NCBI GenBank assembly: GCA_963920575.1
Contig: OY986967.1
Coordinates: forward strand, 19,820,094-19,884,093
Direction of reading: 5' to 3'
DNA: 64,000 bases
Source: Narthecium ossifragum
Taxonomy: Eukaryota; Streptophyta; Magnoliopsida; Dioscoreales; Nartheciaceae
Positions 33,636-44,702 of this stretch are shown piece after piece. Position numbers and translations under genes: made by a program. How positions within the stretch are numbered: position 1 is the stretch's first letter; each line of letters opens with the position of its first letter. Under the pieces are notes generated by a model. It made no database searches. It was not told the origin of the DNA and saw nothing but the letters and a program-made list of their open reading frames with translations.

Positions 33636-35945
33636 TGTCGCGCCCCGACCCAGAAAACCCATCCGGACCGGGACACGAGGGGGAAACCTACATCTACTGA
33701 CAACCAACAGCGGAGACAGTTACAATAAACCAAAAAGGCGGAAGTAAAGTTAACATGAACTATAACCAAACGTTACAAACATCAGAGTTACATGTACAAT
33801 TATCAAAAAGAGGTTACATCTTCTGGAGTCTCCGCAAACGCACAGACAAAGCCGTCCTGGCCCTCAAACATGCTCGGCGGGCGACGCGCTACCGCAGGAC
33901 GAACACCGGGGAGCCACAGGAGAAGTGCTGGTACCTGTACCTACAAACACCGCAGTCCAGGTAGGGATGAGCAAAAAGCTCAGTAGGGTTCTACTCTATG
34001 ACACACACAAGGAAGGGCGACTCCAACCGTGCTAACTCTGTGCCAGTACAACTCCTAAACTCCAAACTTCTCATAGTATGACATCACAGCACAAGGAAAA
34101 CATAACATGCAAGATGACATACATAGTATAATACAGCTAGAACAGACACTGCCTGGACTGGGCTTACTCCGACGGCCTCTGGGCTGGGCTTACTGCCCCT
34201 AAAGTACAAGAACCCTGGGATGGGCTTACTCCGACGGCCCCTAAAGTACAAGAACCCTGGGCTGGGCTTACTCCGACGGCCCCTGGGCTGGGCTTACTCC
34301 GACGGCCCCTAAATTACAAGAACCTACACGACCTCGAATGCACAGGAAAGCAAGACAATAATAAAACAATAGAATAAACATGCAGATAATTAACAATATA
34401 AACAGACAGATAATAAAACAGTAAAGCAAATAATTAAAACAGTAAAGCATGCAACAAACAAGACAAATGTAAATAAAGCAGTAAAACAGACAAATATAAA
34501 CAAACAAATAATATAACAGTATAAACAAACATCATTTAAAGCAATACCCCTAACATCTCATTCCTTGTTGCCCTCAGATACTGTTCCTGGGAAACCCTGG
34601 ATCGATCCGAATGTACCCATGGATCGATCCGACAGCCCTCAATGAACAGACCATCTTGGTACAACCTGGATCGATCCAACATACCCGTGGATCGATCCCA
34701 CCCGAAATCGGATTGATCCAACTTGCATGGATCGATCCCAACTCAAAAAGGGTCCAAGAACAAGAACAACGTTCTCTACATACCTGCAATTTGAACTGTC
34801 GATCCGACGTCCAACCAACGTCGGATTTGGGATCCAAGCTAGCCACCATTAGATCTATAAGCATGGACCAACATACCCAAAATCCAGATTCATCCAACGG
34901 TTAGATTAACGGGAAAAGGTTAATCAAAATCACTAATTAAACTAACTTACCAGTTAATTACTGCAACGCAGCCCGCCAGTAATCAATTCATAACAATTCG
35001 TACAAAAATCGGAAAAATGCGAAATAAGATGGAATAGATAGCTAACTCATAGATCTACAACTCTTGTATTCAATATAACCCAAGATCATGCTCGTACAAG
35101 CCAAAAATATCGCCGCAAGCCGGCTGTTCTTCATGAACAGCAGAAAACCGGAAAATCCGCGATTAATCATGCATAAATCCTACTCAAAACTCATCCAAAG
35201 ATCATGAAACTTAAAACAGAAACTCTACTAGGCAATATGCATCTAAATACATGAAGATCAACAGATCCAACGGTTGGATTAAGAGAATCCCATTAAAGAG
35301 TGCAAGTGGGTAGAACACCTACCGAAGCCGCTAATCCTTGGATGATCCCCGCTAAACAGCTGCTAACCAAGCTATTAAACCACGTCAAAGATCGTCCTCA
35401 CGTCACCACGATTCCAACGAGCCTTCAAGCTCCCAAAATGGTGGCCGGAGGAGGGAGAACGACGAAGGAGAGCGGGCTGCCGGAAGAAACAGAGCAAGCT
35501 CTGCTTGCGGGAAGAAGAACCAGGAAAGGAGAAGGAGAGAAGAGAAGAGAAGGGAAGGAGGGGAAGAAAAGAGGAAGGAAGAGTAGGGGAAGGCCGGGAA
35601 AGCCGGGGAAAAGGAGGTGAGGCCATCCCCTCACTGACAAAGGAGTGACGGCCACGACGGCCGTCCTCGCGGAGGAAAACAGGACCGACTCACTCATGAG
35701 TCCGATCGATCGCTCCTATGAGCGATCGATCGCTCACGGGCCGCCAGCTGCCCAAAAGCAAGCTTCTGTGCGCCCGAGCTGGGATTTTCCGATCCCGGGT
35801 CCACCTAGCCATTCTATTCAAACACATACACAAAAACAAGGCCTGTGTGTGCACACGGGTGTGAAACTAACCAACAAGGTGTAATTTACCAAATTGCCCT
35901 TATGGTCAACAACGAGCCACAGGAATTGAGGGACGGGTCCTCACA
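33636..35945 (-). mobile_element. Family-1 solo LTR O (2.3 kb)
   Basis: Left terminus TGTCGCGCCCCGACCC, right terminus GGGTCCTCACA. Perfect target duplication CCACG at 33631-33635 and 35946-35950. Minus-sense landmarks: U3 block near 35830-35900, palindromes 35700-35740, purine/pyrimidine leader 35440-35620, donor-like GTAGGTGTTC near 35315, palindromes 34600-34740, acceptor-like near 33940. No coding region. Confidence 0.93.
34146..34322. repeat. Tandem repeat of a GGGCTTACTCCGACGGCC unit (LTR O)
   Basis: Five copies of a CTGGGCTGGGCTTACTCCGA-type unit, alternating with CCCCTAAAGTACAAGAACC, spaced 30-45 bp. Local expansion within the LTR, non-coding. Confidence 0.85.
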
Positions 35946-35950
35946 CCACG

Positions 35951-35998
35951 GGCCTGACCCAGACGGTTGACCAAGGAGTAGAGGGACATGTCCTCACG
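35951..35998 (-). mobile_element. Outer terminus of element F's 5' LTR
   Basis: The minus-sense start GTGAGGACATGTCCCTC at 35997, one base short of or substituted relative to TGTGAGGAC. It directly abuts copia coding sequence, so this is the insertion point of F in the copia element. Confidence 0.65.
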
Positions 35999-36590
35999 TA
36001 TGGCGTCACTATCAGTTTCCCTTAGGAGTAAAAAACACATATATATTCATTGGGTAAAAGAATCTTCTTGTTTTTAAGGCTATGCCCATGTGAATCCTTA
36101 CTGATTCGACACATCATCATCGATTCAGGATGACCAAGTCGATCATGCCAAAGCATAAATTCCTTTGGATTAAAGCACTTCTGGTGTATCACAACATGTG
36201 ATTCTATTGGTCTTATTTTGTATAATATAGACCATAAAGGGTAGGAAGTCTTTCAAGTAAATGCTTATGGCATGAAGTTTTCTGTGTGATGCATAAATAT
36301 TCGACACCACTTTCACTCGTCATTTCAACATGATATCCATTACTGCGTAGATCCTTGAAATTGAGTAGAGTTCTTCTAGATCTAGTAGAGTATAATGCAT
36401 AATCGATTGATAGTTTTATTCCTCTGGAAAAAACTATTGTTACTCTTCCAGAGCCTTCAATCAGGTCTACAGGACCAGATATTGTATGAACATTTAATTC
36501 TTTCAATGTTAACCGAGAAAAGTACTTACGATTTCGAAGTATCGTATTTCTTGTTGCAATATCTGCAAGATATGAATCATCATCCATTTA
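35999..36590 (-). pseudogene. Ty1/copia polyprotein remnant, GAG-pre-integrase region (element U)
   Basis: The frame 36587-36213 begins near a DDDSYLADIATRN segment and holds ISGPVDLIEGSGRVTIVF, DYALYSTRSRRTLLNFKDLR, NGYHVEM and LERLPTLYGLYYTK, all typical of the segment between the copia protease and integrase. It continues in the same direction through FMLWHDRLGHPESMM, the GAG-pre-integrase HxxLGH-type motif, until F's LTR at 35998. Protease DSG is replaced by DDDSYL. Everything downstream (integrase core, RT, RNase H) is absent from the window. Confidence 0.85.
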
Positions 36591-36599
36591 GGAAACAAT

Positions 36600-37389
36600 T
36601 AGAGCAGTAGATATATCCATAGAATATCCATAAACTTTAAAGTGCGTAAAGATAACAAGCCAAGTTCGTACTAGTGGAATAAAAACACACTAGTTAATAT
36701 CCATTCAGTCTTTAGGACCAGCGAGAAAATCCGATACATCCAGAGATATACCAACCATGGGGTCATCAGGGAGTAAGTGGGAGATCAGCCAGCTCGTCAA
36801 AATCCGTGAAATTCATCTCAACACGCTTCTTCTTCCCTTTTGTTGTGTGTTGCTCCACAACATGCTTGGGCGCATGACAGGTGCGAGACCAGTGCTCTTT
36901 CTTTCACATCGGTAACACTCATCATCCCTTCTTTTATAAGTTTTCTCCGGAGGCTCGTTTCTTTTTCTATTTCCTACTTGATCATTTTTAGGAAAGGGTT
37001 GAGGGCATTATATCCTTCACGATAATAATGAAACCTATCATTACCTCTCCCATGACCATGGCCTCATCCGCATTCGCATCCACGGCCACGTCTATGATCA
37101 TGTCCATGATAGACACTAACATTTGCTTCTGGAAATGTGGCGAAACCAGAGGGGCGGAACTCATGATTTTTCAACATGATTTGGTTATGTTTCTCAGCTC
37201 TAAGTAAGATATCAATCAGTTCAAAATATTATTTATAATCACGTTACCTATATTGTTATTGTAAAATTAGGTTTGAGGCATGGAAGGTGGAGAATGTCTT
37301 CTCAAGTTTGTCTTGGTTGGATACCGATTGGCGACATAGTTCTAATTGGGAGGTGATTTTGTGGAGGGCTGAATTGTACTCACTAATAA
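36600..37389 (-). pseudogene. Copia gag, C-terminal part with zinc-knuckle region (element U)
   Basis: The reverse strand spells gag fragments in changing frames: SEYNSALHKITSQLELCRQS and then LEKTFSTFHASNLILQ (37389-37256), an Arg/Gly/His-rich segment HGRGNDRFHYY (about 37050), and a degenerate knuckle region with a HWSRTC-like peptide (about 36880). Several stops and frameshifts. It continues upstream across the MITE at 37390-37651. Confidence 0.75.
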
Positions 37390-37651
37390 GAGGCCATTTG
37401 GTAAAGGGATTGGTTATTCTGGGTGAAAGGATTTTGGGGATAGAAAAGTTGGAATAATGACTAGGAATAGACCAAAATATGTTTTTTAATAAAAAACGAA
37501 ATGGGGATACAATCAAGATAGAGTTAAATGGGGATAGGATAAGTGATATCCCCATTTTTTGGGATGGCTCACCTTAACCCACATTATCTCTATTTTGCTA
37601 ACCCTGTTTTGTTTGGGGATAACTCACCTTATCCTCAAACCAAACACACGT
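37390..37651. mobile_element. Tourist-like (PIF/Harbinger) MITE, 262 bp
   Basis: Ends GAGGCCATTTGGT... and ...ACCAAACACACGT give imperfect terminal inverted repeats sharing TTTGGT. It is flanked by TAA at 37387-37389 and 37652-37654. Removing it restores the copia gag reading LQDFKxVSEYNSALHKI. Non-coding; it would depend on a PIF/Harbinger transposase such as the one decayed at 44703-46712 (inference). Confidence 0.85.
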
Positions 37652-37654
37652 TAA

Positions 37655-37987
37655 CCATTTTAAAATCTTGAAAGTGTAGGTGCATCGAGTCGTACTGGCC
37701 AGTGAGGAGGATAATAGTTCTTAAGTGTTCAAACCTATCACTCAAGTTTTTCTACAAATCTAGTGGGTCTCGCACTATAAGCTACTCATTTTTCAAATCC
37801 TCGTGGATGTGTCGACGGAGAAATATAATGTCACTGTCTTTTTCATTTGGCGTGGTTGTATTCCCTCCTCAATAGTACTTCCCATGTTTCTAGCATTAAG
37901 ATCGAATTCAACATCTAGCGCCCAGGATAAATAGTTACTGCCGGTAACATTTAGGAGGAGAAACTCCAACTTCACTAATCTAGCCAT
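37655..37987 (-). pseudogene. Copia gag N-terminus (element U)
   Basis: ATG at 37987: MARLVKLEFLLLNVTGSNYL, then SWALDVEFDLNARNMGSTIEEG. This matches the N-terminal layout of TNT1-94-like copia Gag (KLEF...NYLSW...D.E). Stops and frameshifts follow before the MITE. Confidence 0.8.
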
Positions 37988-38053
37988 GATCAAACTGTAC
38001 AAAGTAAATATGCCAAGAATTAAATAAAGTAAAGGAAATAGCAGCATTTTTAT

Positions 38054-38174
38054 TTATTTATTTTTAGCCCAGGTTTTTCCGGCGGATTGGTGATATGGAT
38101 TCGAACCATGGGCTTCATTCCCATATGTTCGAGCGGCCACGCTAACCACTCTGGTGACCCCAAAGGGCCGGTAG
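38054..38174 (-). mobile_element. tRNA-derived SINE, 121 bp
   Basis: On the minus strand an A-box-like CCAGAGTGGTTAGCGTGG and a perfect B box GGTTCGAATCC are about 45 bp apart, followed by a TAAATAAATAAA tail. Target duplication ATTTTTAT at 38046-38053 and 38175-38182. It is inserted in the 5' untranslated leader of the copia element. Confidence 0.85.
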
Positions 38175-38559
38175 ATTTTTATACAAAAATTTACATATAG
38201 CTTAGTGAATGATGCATATATACTGTAGGTATCAAACTCTTCAACTTGAAATAATTAAACATCATATAAGCAATGAAATAAAATTAGTATATGTACTTCT
38301 GGTACAGAAAATATTTATACTTCTGGTATAAAAATATCAATATGTGCTTCAGGCACCATGGCAATATGTGCTTCGGATACTAAAGTAATTTTGCACTTCA
38401 TGTACAAAATTGTGTGATTTAAGACACTATTTCAATTTGTACTTCGGGTACAAACTTATATATGTTTCAGGCACTACACATCTAATCAGAAACGATGTAT
38501 TTCAAGAATAAATATAAAGCATAGATTTGTGAGATATACATGACGATCTTAATTTGTTA

Positions 38560-38578
38560 GAGTCTCGTGCTGATAACG
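38560..38578 (-). other. Copia primer-binding-site region (element U)
   Basis: On the minus strand the LTR end TTTATAACA is followed by CGTTATCAGCACGAGACTC, a junction seen in many plant TNT1-like copia elements. Confidence 0.65.
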
Positions 38579-38619
38579 TGTTATAAATGTGACAAGAGCA
38601 ATACACCTAATATATCAAA

Positions 38620-38663
<44 letters not shown>

Positions 38664-39240
38664 CAAAGAACAAAGAGAGGTTGAAAGCTCCTACTTTCTC
38701 TTCATATATGTATCTTTCCATCATCACTGAATGCCTATTTATAGGCAAATGCACTTACATATGGACAAAATTAATTATCACATGGGTGAAAAACTTTTCC
38801 TAAAGTTATCGGCAACAAAAATCTCAATCATTGATCTTGAAGATTAGTGACCAAGATCTCATAATAATCTTAAATTAAGTAACTAAAGTTGAGATCTTAG
38901 CTTTTAATCTCGATATCAATGACCGAGATCTCTTACCAATCCTAGTAGAAATAACAAAGGCCAGGATCTCAACCATTGGTCTTGATGACTGTGATCTCTT
39001 CCAAATCCATGTGTAAATATTTAAAAGCCTTTAAGCTGAGTTAAGTTTCAATTCAATTCCTCAAGTGGGTTAAGCTTCAATCTGTTCCTTGGACGTGGGT
39101 TCTCTGCTGGTCAACTTAATGTTGAGCAATTTTCAAAGTTAAAGGATCAAATTGACACCATTTAAATTTAATGAATCATATTGAAACTTAACCTAATTTT
39201 GAGGGTATTAAAATATATCGAACCGCAAAGTCATTTATAT
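38579..39240 (-). mobile_element. 5' LTR of copia element U
   Basis: One end is defined by TGTTATAAATGTG (38579). A minus-strand TATA box CTATAAATAG lies at 38735-38744. A (GA)n run occupies 38628-38660, in the transcribed part. The outer end is not certain; sequence character changes near 39240, where a GGGCATGTTTGGTTG motif starts. No matching 3' LTR is in the window. Confidence 0.55.
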
Positions 39241-39242
39241 AG

Positions 39243-39478
39243 TGATTCTAAGGGCATGTTTGGTTGCTCAGGACTGGGTGGATTGGATTCACTTCCTGAA
39301 ATGCAGACTCTTGTAAAGTGAAGTCCTGTGAAGTGGGCAGTGAGTTTTTGCAGTTTAGTTGGTGTTGGAGTGGAGACTGAGTTGGTTGACTTCTGAACTT
39401 TCTGCTGTTTAGTTGGTGCTGGAGTGGAGGTTGAGTTAACAGACTTTTGAACTTTCTAATGTTTGGTTGGTGCTGAGA
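39243..39478. repeat. MITE-like end with about 65-bp tandem repeats
   Basis: GGGCATGTTTGGTTGCTCAG at 39251 looks like the terminal repeat of a MITE. It is followed by tandem units of TTTAGTTGGTGYTGGAGTGG with GACTTYTGAACTTTCT, spaced about 65 bp, at 39352, 39412 and 39460. No second inverted end is seen. Confidence 0.5.
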
Positions 39479-41656
39479 GTGAGGATATGGTGTACTCCAC
39501 TAGGGCTTTGAACCGACCTAGTTCGACCAATCGCTCAGGGAGCGGCCGATCGAAGCCGGGAGGTATTAAAGCCCACGGATCCCCTGTTTTCTTTTCCATT
39601 CGCTTCTTCTTCCTTTCTCCGCTGACATTGGTGTTTCTCGTGCTAAGGGAGGTTCGGTGAGCTGGGGGACGACGACAACAACTTGGGGATCCATCCTTGA
39701 GTGATATTCAGCTGGATTAAGCAAGGATTAGCTTAAAAGAGGTAGGGTTCTTCTCCTAAACTTAGGTTTAAGTGTAATTAGGTGTTGTATTGTGTTTGAA
39801 CCTATGATTAGTTGTTTTCCTTGTGCTGGATGATGCTTGCTAAATAACTGATTTAACTCTGGATGTATTTTGGTTTGATTTGATATGGATTTAAGCATGT
39901 TTCCATTGAAGTATTTTCGGATTTTCTGGTTCATTAGAACATCGATGTTCTAGCTTGATTTTTGAGCTCTACGTGCATGATCTCAGTTCATGTTCTACAT
40001 GAAAGTTGTAGATCTATGAGTTAGCTTTCATTTACAACTGATTTCATAATTCTTGGATTTATCTACGATTGTTAGTGAATTAAATGGCTAGGATGTGCAG
40101 AACAGGGCAGTCAGTTTAATTAGAGGAATTAAGTGGTTTTTCGTTATCCAATTGAATACATTTTTGGAGGAGATGATCTTAGTGATATTTAGGTATGATA
40201 TGCAAAGTTTGGTTTCAATCCGACAAATTTTCGAAGGATTTATGGGTTGTTTATCGAATCTGGATTTTTACCAAAATTATAGGTTTTGATGTATTTTCGG
40301 TTATCCGATTGATCCGATTTTTGGATATATGATTCGGAGTATGCCATTGAGTGGGTATATCAAGTTTCATGTCAATTGGATGGATAGATTGAAAGATAGG
40401 ATTTTTCGAAGTTTACAATATAGTTTATTTGATTTTCAATAAATCGATTGTTTTAATCTTATTTTCATATATGTGTTATTATATCTGTGTAAGCCCGCGT
40501 GCCAGAGGGGAGTCACACCTCCCCTGGGATGTGTAGAATAAATGGGCCTTAGATACGCCCTAAGTTTTAATTAAATTATTATTATAATTGTTGTTATAGT
40601 TGTTTAATTTATTATCCGGGGTTGTATCCCGTGTGTAGATTAATGTTGACTGTTAATCTAGATTGGCTCATGGAGACTTGTAGGCATGCGTGCTTGTTTA
40701 TCCGCTTTTCTTAGGCCCTTGCTATGCTTATCCTATGGCGAGTTGCATGCTACGCCAAGCCTTGACTATTATATTGACATATTGTTGCATGTCTGAATCT
40801 TATCTTTGTGTGTGTGAGCATTTGCATGCATTTTGATCTTATTAGAAGCATCAGGCTAGGATGTGGGGGATGGGTTGGTCACCGACCCAAGGTTCTCAGG
40901 TAGCTCGGATCTAATCGTAGGACCGAGTTTGGGTAGTAAAGTCTAGGCGTGGAATTGTCTTGTTAATAATTTGATGTTTGAGGTTACTATCTAGTTGGCT
41001 GCAATTACTCTAATTGAGGTGTAGAGGTCGTCCTAGGTTTCAAGCCCGGTCTCAGTTTCAGTAGGAGGAGTTACGTACTGCCTGGGTTCTACTCCTGAGT
41101 TTTAGCACTGGTGCGCTTGGTTTGAGAGGGATGACTGTTGATAGTACCAGAGGTCATCAGAGTGCGTGCCCTGAGGTAGGCGGTGGATGTAACGTGTGTT
41201 TTTCCCTAAGAGATGAGTTGTAACCTGGGACTTTACTGTTCCTTTTCCTTTGTGAGCGTCGTTGTATAGAATCCTACAGAGCTTATCGCTCACTCCTACC
41301 CGGGATGCGTTTTGCAAGTGCAGGCGTTAGCTCTTCTTCCGTAACTCCCAGCTGGGCAGGCTCTTGGTGGCGTGTCGATCCTTTGGAGGTGTTCGAGGAC
41401 TTGGGGTTCATGTTTATCTTATTGAATTATTTAAATATATAATTTCCTTATGTAAGGATTTTGAGGTTTTATTATATATGTCTTGAGGATCAATTTTGTA
41501 TCAGAATCTTGAATTATATTATAGATTTTATTTTTTGACCCCAGATCAATTGTTGATTATTTATATTATTTTATTATTAATGCGCCAATGATGGATTGAA
41601 TAGAGTAGGAACCCTCACGTCTTGGACCTGATGAGTTTTCTGGTCGGGGTGTGATA
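39479..41656 (+). mobile_element. Family-1-related LTR copy P
   Basis: It begins GTGAGGATATGG, a weak match to the family start; the usual U3 block is absent. Internal landmarks in family order: TATTAAA (39564-39570), CTTCTTCTTCC leader, donor-like GAGGTAGGGTTC near 39740, block AATAAATGGGCC near 40549, GTAGCTCGGATCTA near 40898, GTAGAGGTCGT near 41020, acceptor-like CGTTTTGCAAGTGCAGGCG near 41308, end TTTTCTGGTCGGGGTGTGATA. No target duplication is evident, so the left end may be truncated. Confidence 0.7.
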
Positions 41657-42424
41657 ATTTTCACTATATTTAGATTACGACAAATCATCGTCATAAAACC
41701 AAGATGAAGATTAAAAATGTACATGATATAAAATTAAAGCAACTTTAACTACCAAACAATGACATCCCTAAGATAGAGATAATCATAAGAAATGTGAATG
41801 AAAAAACAACATTAACCAACACATAGCATTAACCAACACATAGCTTAACCAACACATAGCATTAACCAACACATAGCTTAACCAACACATAGCATTAACC
41901 AACACATAACTTAACCAACACATAAACATCATTAACCAACACATAGCTTAACCAACATCCATTTATATTCTAAACATCAAAGTAGCTTTAAAGACTAACA
42001 ATGCAAAATAGAAGCTAACATGATCATCTTTTAACATAGTTAGCCCTAATATACATCCATAGAGAAGTTACTGCTATTGATGCAACAAGAAAACTGTACT
42101 TAATAGGCACCTCTGCATCTTAGATTTTTAGCATAAGCAAGAAAGAATGGTGACAACACAGTCAAAACTTGCCCAACAAAATCCACAACATTAACGTCAA
42201 TAAAACAAACCACCAAACCTGCTTTGCTAAGTAAAGTAGAAAAATGAATAGAAGCTGGAACATTATGTCAACATCCTTCTGTGGTACAAGATGTTAAAAT
42301 AGTAGTTAAAGAGTTTTCTTCAGAAGAAGGTAGGGATCCACGTTAAAATAGCAGTTAAACGAAAATCTCAATAGGCTTGTTGACTAAGTTCCTAGGATGA
42401 GCCTACATGCACAAAATATGAGGC

Positions 42425-42428
<4 letters not shown>
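41657..42428 (-). other. 3' non-coding part of PIF/Harbinger element with minisatellite
   Basis: AT-rich. A minisatellite at 41811-41957 has about nine copies of a 16-17-bp unit, (CA)TTAACCAACACATAG. No gene is seen. Assignment to the Harbinger element is inferred from position only; no terminal inverted repeat was identified. Confidence 0.4.

Positions 42429-42512
<84 letters not shown>
42429..42512. repeat. (AT)42 microsatellite
   Basis: Uninterrupted AT dinucleotide run of about 84 bp, next to the end of the Myb/SANT-like ORF remnant. Confidence 0.98.
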
Positions 42513-42515
<3 letters not shown>

Positions 42516-42537
42516 AGACATAAAGTTAATAGATAGA

Positions 42538-42759
42538 CTAGTTTCCTAAAAAATATACCACAACATATGTTTCCGCCACAACCGGATCCAAAGTGATCCG
42601 CTTGGTCTCCTCGTTCCACTCAGCCCAACTCAAGTAAAGCAATTTCTTGACCAAATCATACTTAGCTCGCAACCTGATAAGTGCATGAAAGTGCACTCTG
42701 AACAACCTTATAACCATCTCAATTGCTATATCTTCACCCTTAATCAACTTCTTTAGCAC
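42538..42759 (-). pseudogene. Myb/SANT-like ORF of PIF/Harbinger element, C-terminal part
   Basis: Encodes RLRAKYDLVKKLL, then WAEWNEETKRITLDPVVAE, the pattern (RAKY...KKLL...GWNEETxxI) of the Myb/SANT-like domain proteins that accompany PIF/Harbinger transposases. The upstream half of the domain is at 44259-44483, separated by LTR R. In intact elements this protein helps bring the transposase to the termini. Confidence 0.75.
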
Positions 42760-42769
42760 TATTTTTATA

Positions 42770-44258
42770 GTATATGTTACTTCACATAGTTGCTTGGAAA
42801 ATGCAGGAAATTGGAGCTGAAAGAAGCTGAAAAGATTATATGGGTCAACTTCAAAGATTAAACTGTATCTTTCTAAGAAGAACCAGATAATGTGCCATAT
42901 ACCATTGGAAAGCTCTTGAAGTCTACTTTCTGGAGAATTTTACAGTTCATGATTCCGAGTTACGTAGAGGAAGTTACAACATTTTTCGTACCAGTGCGCA
43001 GTGCTAAATGAATAGTGACGGTTGACCGTCAGATCTCACGGTCGACCGTCGTGCTCAAAAATCCTCACGGTCGATCGTCAAATCCTCACGGTCGACTGTC
43101 AGATGCTCACGGTCGACCGTGGCATCGACCGTCAGCCTCTGTCAAGGAAAATACTTCACAGGGTCGATGCGAAGATCGATCGCAGCTTGTCAAAATAAAT
43201 TGTGCACCTCACGGTCGACCGCCAGATCAGCCAGGAGCATATAACGGGTTTAAACTTAACCCGAGTTTGCTAATTCTTAGACCCTATAAATAGAAAGTTA
43301 GAGTAAGTCAAAGGGGAACTTCTTGGACATTTTTGGAGGCTTTTTCTGGACGTTTTCCAAGGGAGGAAGATGAAAGAATCTCCATCCATGGCCGAGTAAT
43401 CCGCGGGCATGGCGGACGGATGATCTAGCGAGGACTAGGGTTTCTTCTCCAACAATGGTTCACAGTTTTAATCTTTATTGTTAAACTCTTTTCTATGTAT
43501 TGGATCTTTAGAGACTATTTTCAGATTATAGATTTCTATGTGGATGATTAATATTATGAATCCAGTCATGCTTCTTTCATGATCTTATAATCTCATAGTT
43601 ATATCTTTTTATTCTCCTACCGAGTCTCGCGAGACCTTTGCTATGCATTGCCCGTAGTGACAACTGGTATTGTGTATTCTTAGGGATCTGGTAAGACAAG
43701 GTTGGGGCTCTATCCCGAGGAATCTTTGCTATGCATTGCCGATTGTGAGAGTTGGTATTGTGTATTCTTAGAGATCCGGTTAGATAGAGTTAGGGCTTTG
43801 TCCCGATGAACTTTTGCTACGCATTGCCTGTAGTGACAGCCGGTATCGTGTATTCTTAGGTTTGGTTGGATGAAGTTAGAACTATAAAAAGGAAGAACTA
43901 ATCGTAGGAGGAGACATTTATATATTTTGTTAGGTTTATAGTTCCTTATCTTCCGGTTAAGGTGATTGGGATGTGAATCCCTTAACTGAGTATTATATGA
44001 ACCATTGAGAAGAGAAGAACCTAAATCTGAGTGAAGTGATTTCTGAAGCCTAGCTTTATCAAAAGCCTGATATCTTTAGTTAATCCTACATTATCATTAA
44101 TCCTTTGATCTAATTTAGTTTAGTTAGCTTTCTTGATTGTCTTCAATATATTATTATATGTATTTCTGGATCTTTTCTGCTTGTCTCTCTGTGGATTCGA
44201 CCTCTCTTATGTTGTACTGCACCGCGACCGCTGTGCGTGACACATTTGAGCGATATCA
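42770..44258 (+). mobile_element. LTR R, a truncated relative of the element L LTR
   Basis: From about 42835 it tracks the L LTR: AAAGATTAAACTGTA, AAGAACCAGATAATGTGCCA, GGAAAGCTCTTGAAGTCTA, CATGATTCCGAGTTA. TATA box CTATAAATAG is at 43284-43293. It ends GACACATTTGAGCGATATCA, compared with GACACTTTTCAAGTCGTATCA in L. The 5' end is truncated or diverged. Its palindromes are CGGTCGACCG (43015-43225), not GGATCGATCC. A repeated CTTTGCTATGCATTGCC block occurs three times near 43636-43830. It splits the Harbinger Myb/SANT-like ORF. Confidence 0.75.
43015..43225. repeat. CACGGTCGACCGT palindrome array (LTR R)
   Basis: About seven CGGTCGACCG-type sites or one-base variants separated by 8-25 bp of AGATCTCA/AAATCCTCA-like sequence, ending about 60 bp before the TATA box. 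Confidence 0.85.
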
Positions 44259-44483
44259 CAACCACGCCATGTGATTGCTTACATTGTTGCCATAATAGGT
44301 TATGCGACATTTTTCATTGACCGCTTGAGTAGCGGTTGTGAAGTGACTTCTTTTAAACCATTTATCCCCTCTAGGCTTGTTTTTGGCAACTTCACCAAGG
44401 TAAGTAAGCAAGACAATCTCGGCTTCAACACTCCATCTTTTATTCGGGGTACACTTCTTACCGGCTGTCCGTGACCCACCCAA
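44259..44483 (-). pseudogene. Myb/SANT-like ORF of PIF/Harbinger element, N-terminal part
   Basis: Starts MGGSRTAGKKCTPNKRWSVE, then VLLTYLGEVAKN, KWFKRSHFTTATQAVNEKCR: the WS.E.E..LL..L.E...N......F....A..AVN pattern of the Myb/SANT-like domain. Interrupted after SNHMAWL by LTR R. Confidence 0.75.
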
Positions 44484-44702
44484 ATTACCATCGTCCTAGG
44501 TCATCGGTTGGGAGGAATCCATATCTTGGAAAAATATTCATGATACACAAACAACAACAATTTCACACAAGGCACACTATCTTTACAAACAAGTAGCCAA
44601 GCCCATTGTAATAAAAGCTAGGTAAAAACCAACAAAAGTTTGTTACAAGTTGACTTGAAAATGTAACAAAGTTTTATAATAAAAGCAAACACAAATCGTT
44701 CA

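Larger units (their letters stand above)
9692..35998 (-). mobile_element. Ty3/gypsy element F (family-1 LTR), heavily interrupted
   Basis: Minus-strand order: 5' LTR, primer-binding site (12303-12316), gag, protease, reverse transcriptase, then LTR E at 9691. The 5' LTR is scattered over 12317-13094, 15013-15325, 17701-17834, 33190-33635 and 35951-35998, separated by G, J, L and O. Joining the pieces follows the order of complete family-1 LTRs such as M (23958-26510), except that about 250 bp are missing at the G junction. The 3' end and integrase are not in the window. F interrupts the copia element at 35998. This is the only place in the window where family-1 LTRs are joined to substantial pol coding sequence, so the family's solo LTRs descend from gypsy elements of this kind. 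Confidence 0.8.

Noticed and set aside
38080..38160. Possible tRNA gene on the minus strand (B box GGTTCGAATCC)
   Set aside because: The acceptor stem does not close; it has an A/T-rich tail and flanking target duplication, so it is a SINE.
42392..42619. Frame with (YI)n repeats
   Set aside because: Translation of the (AT)n microsatellite.
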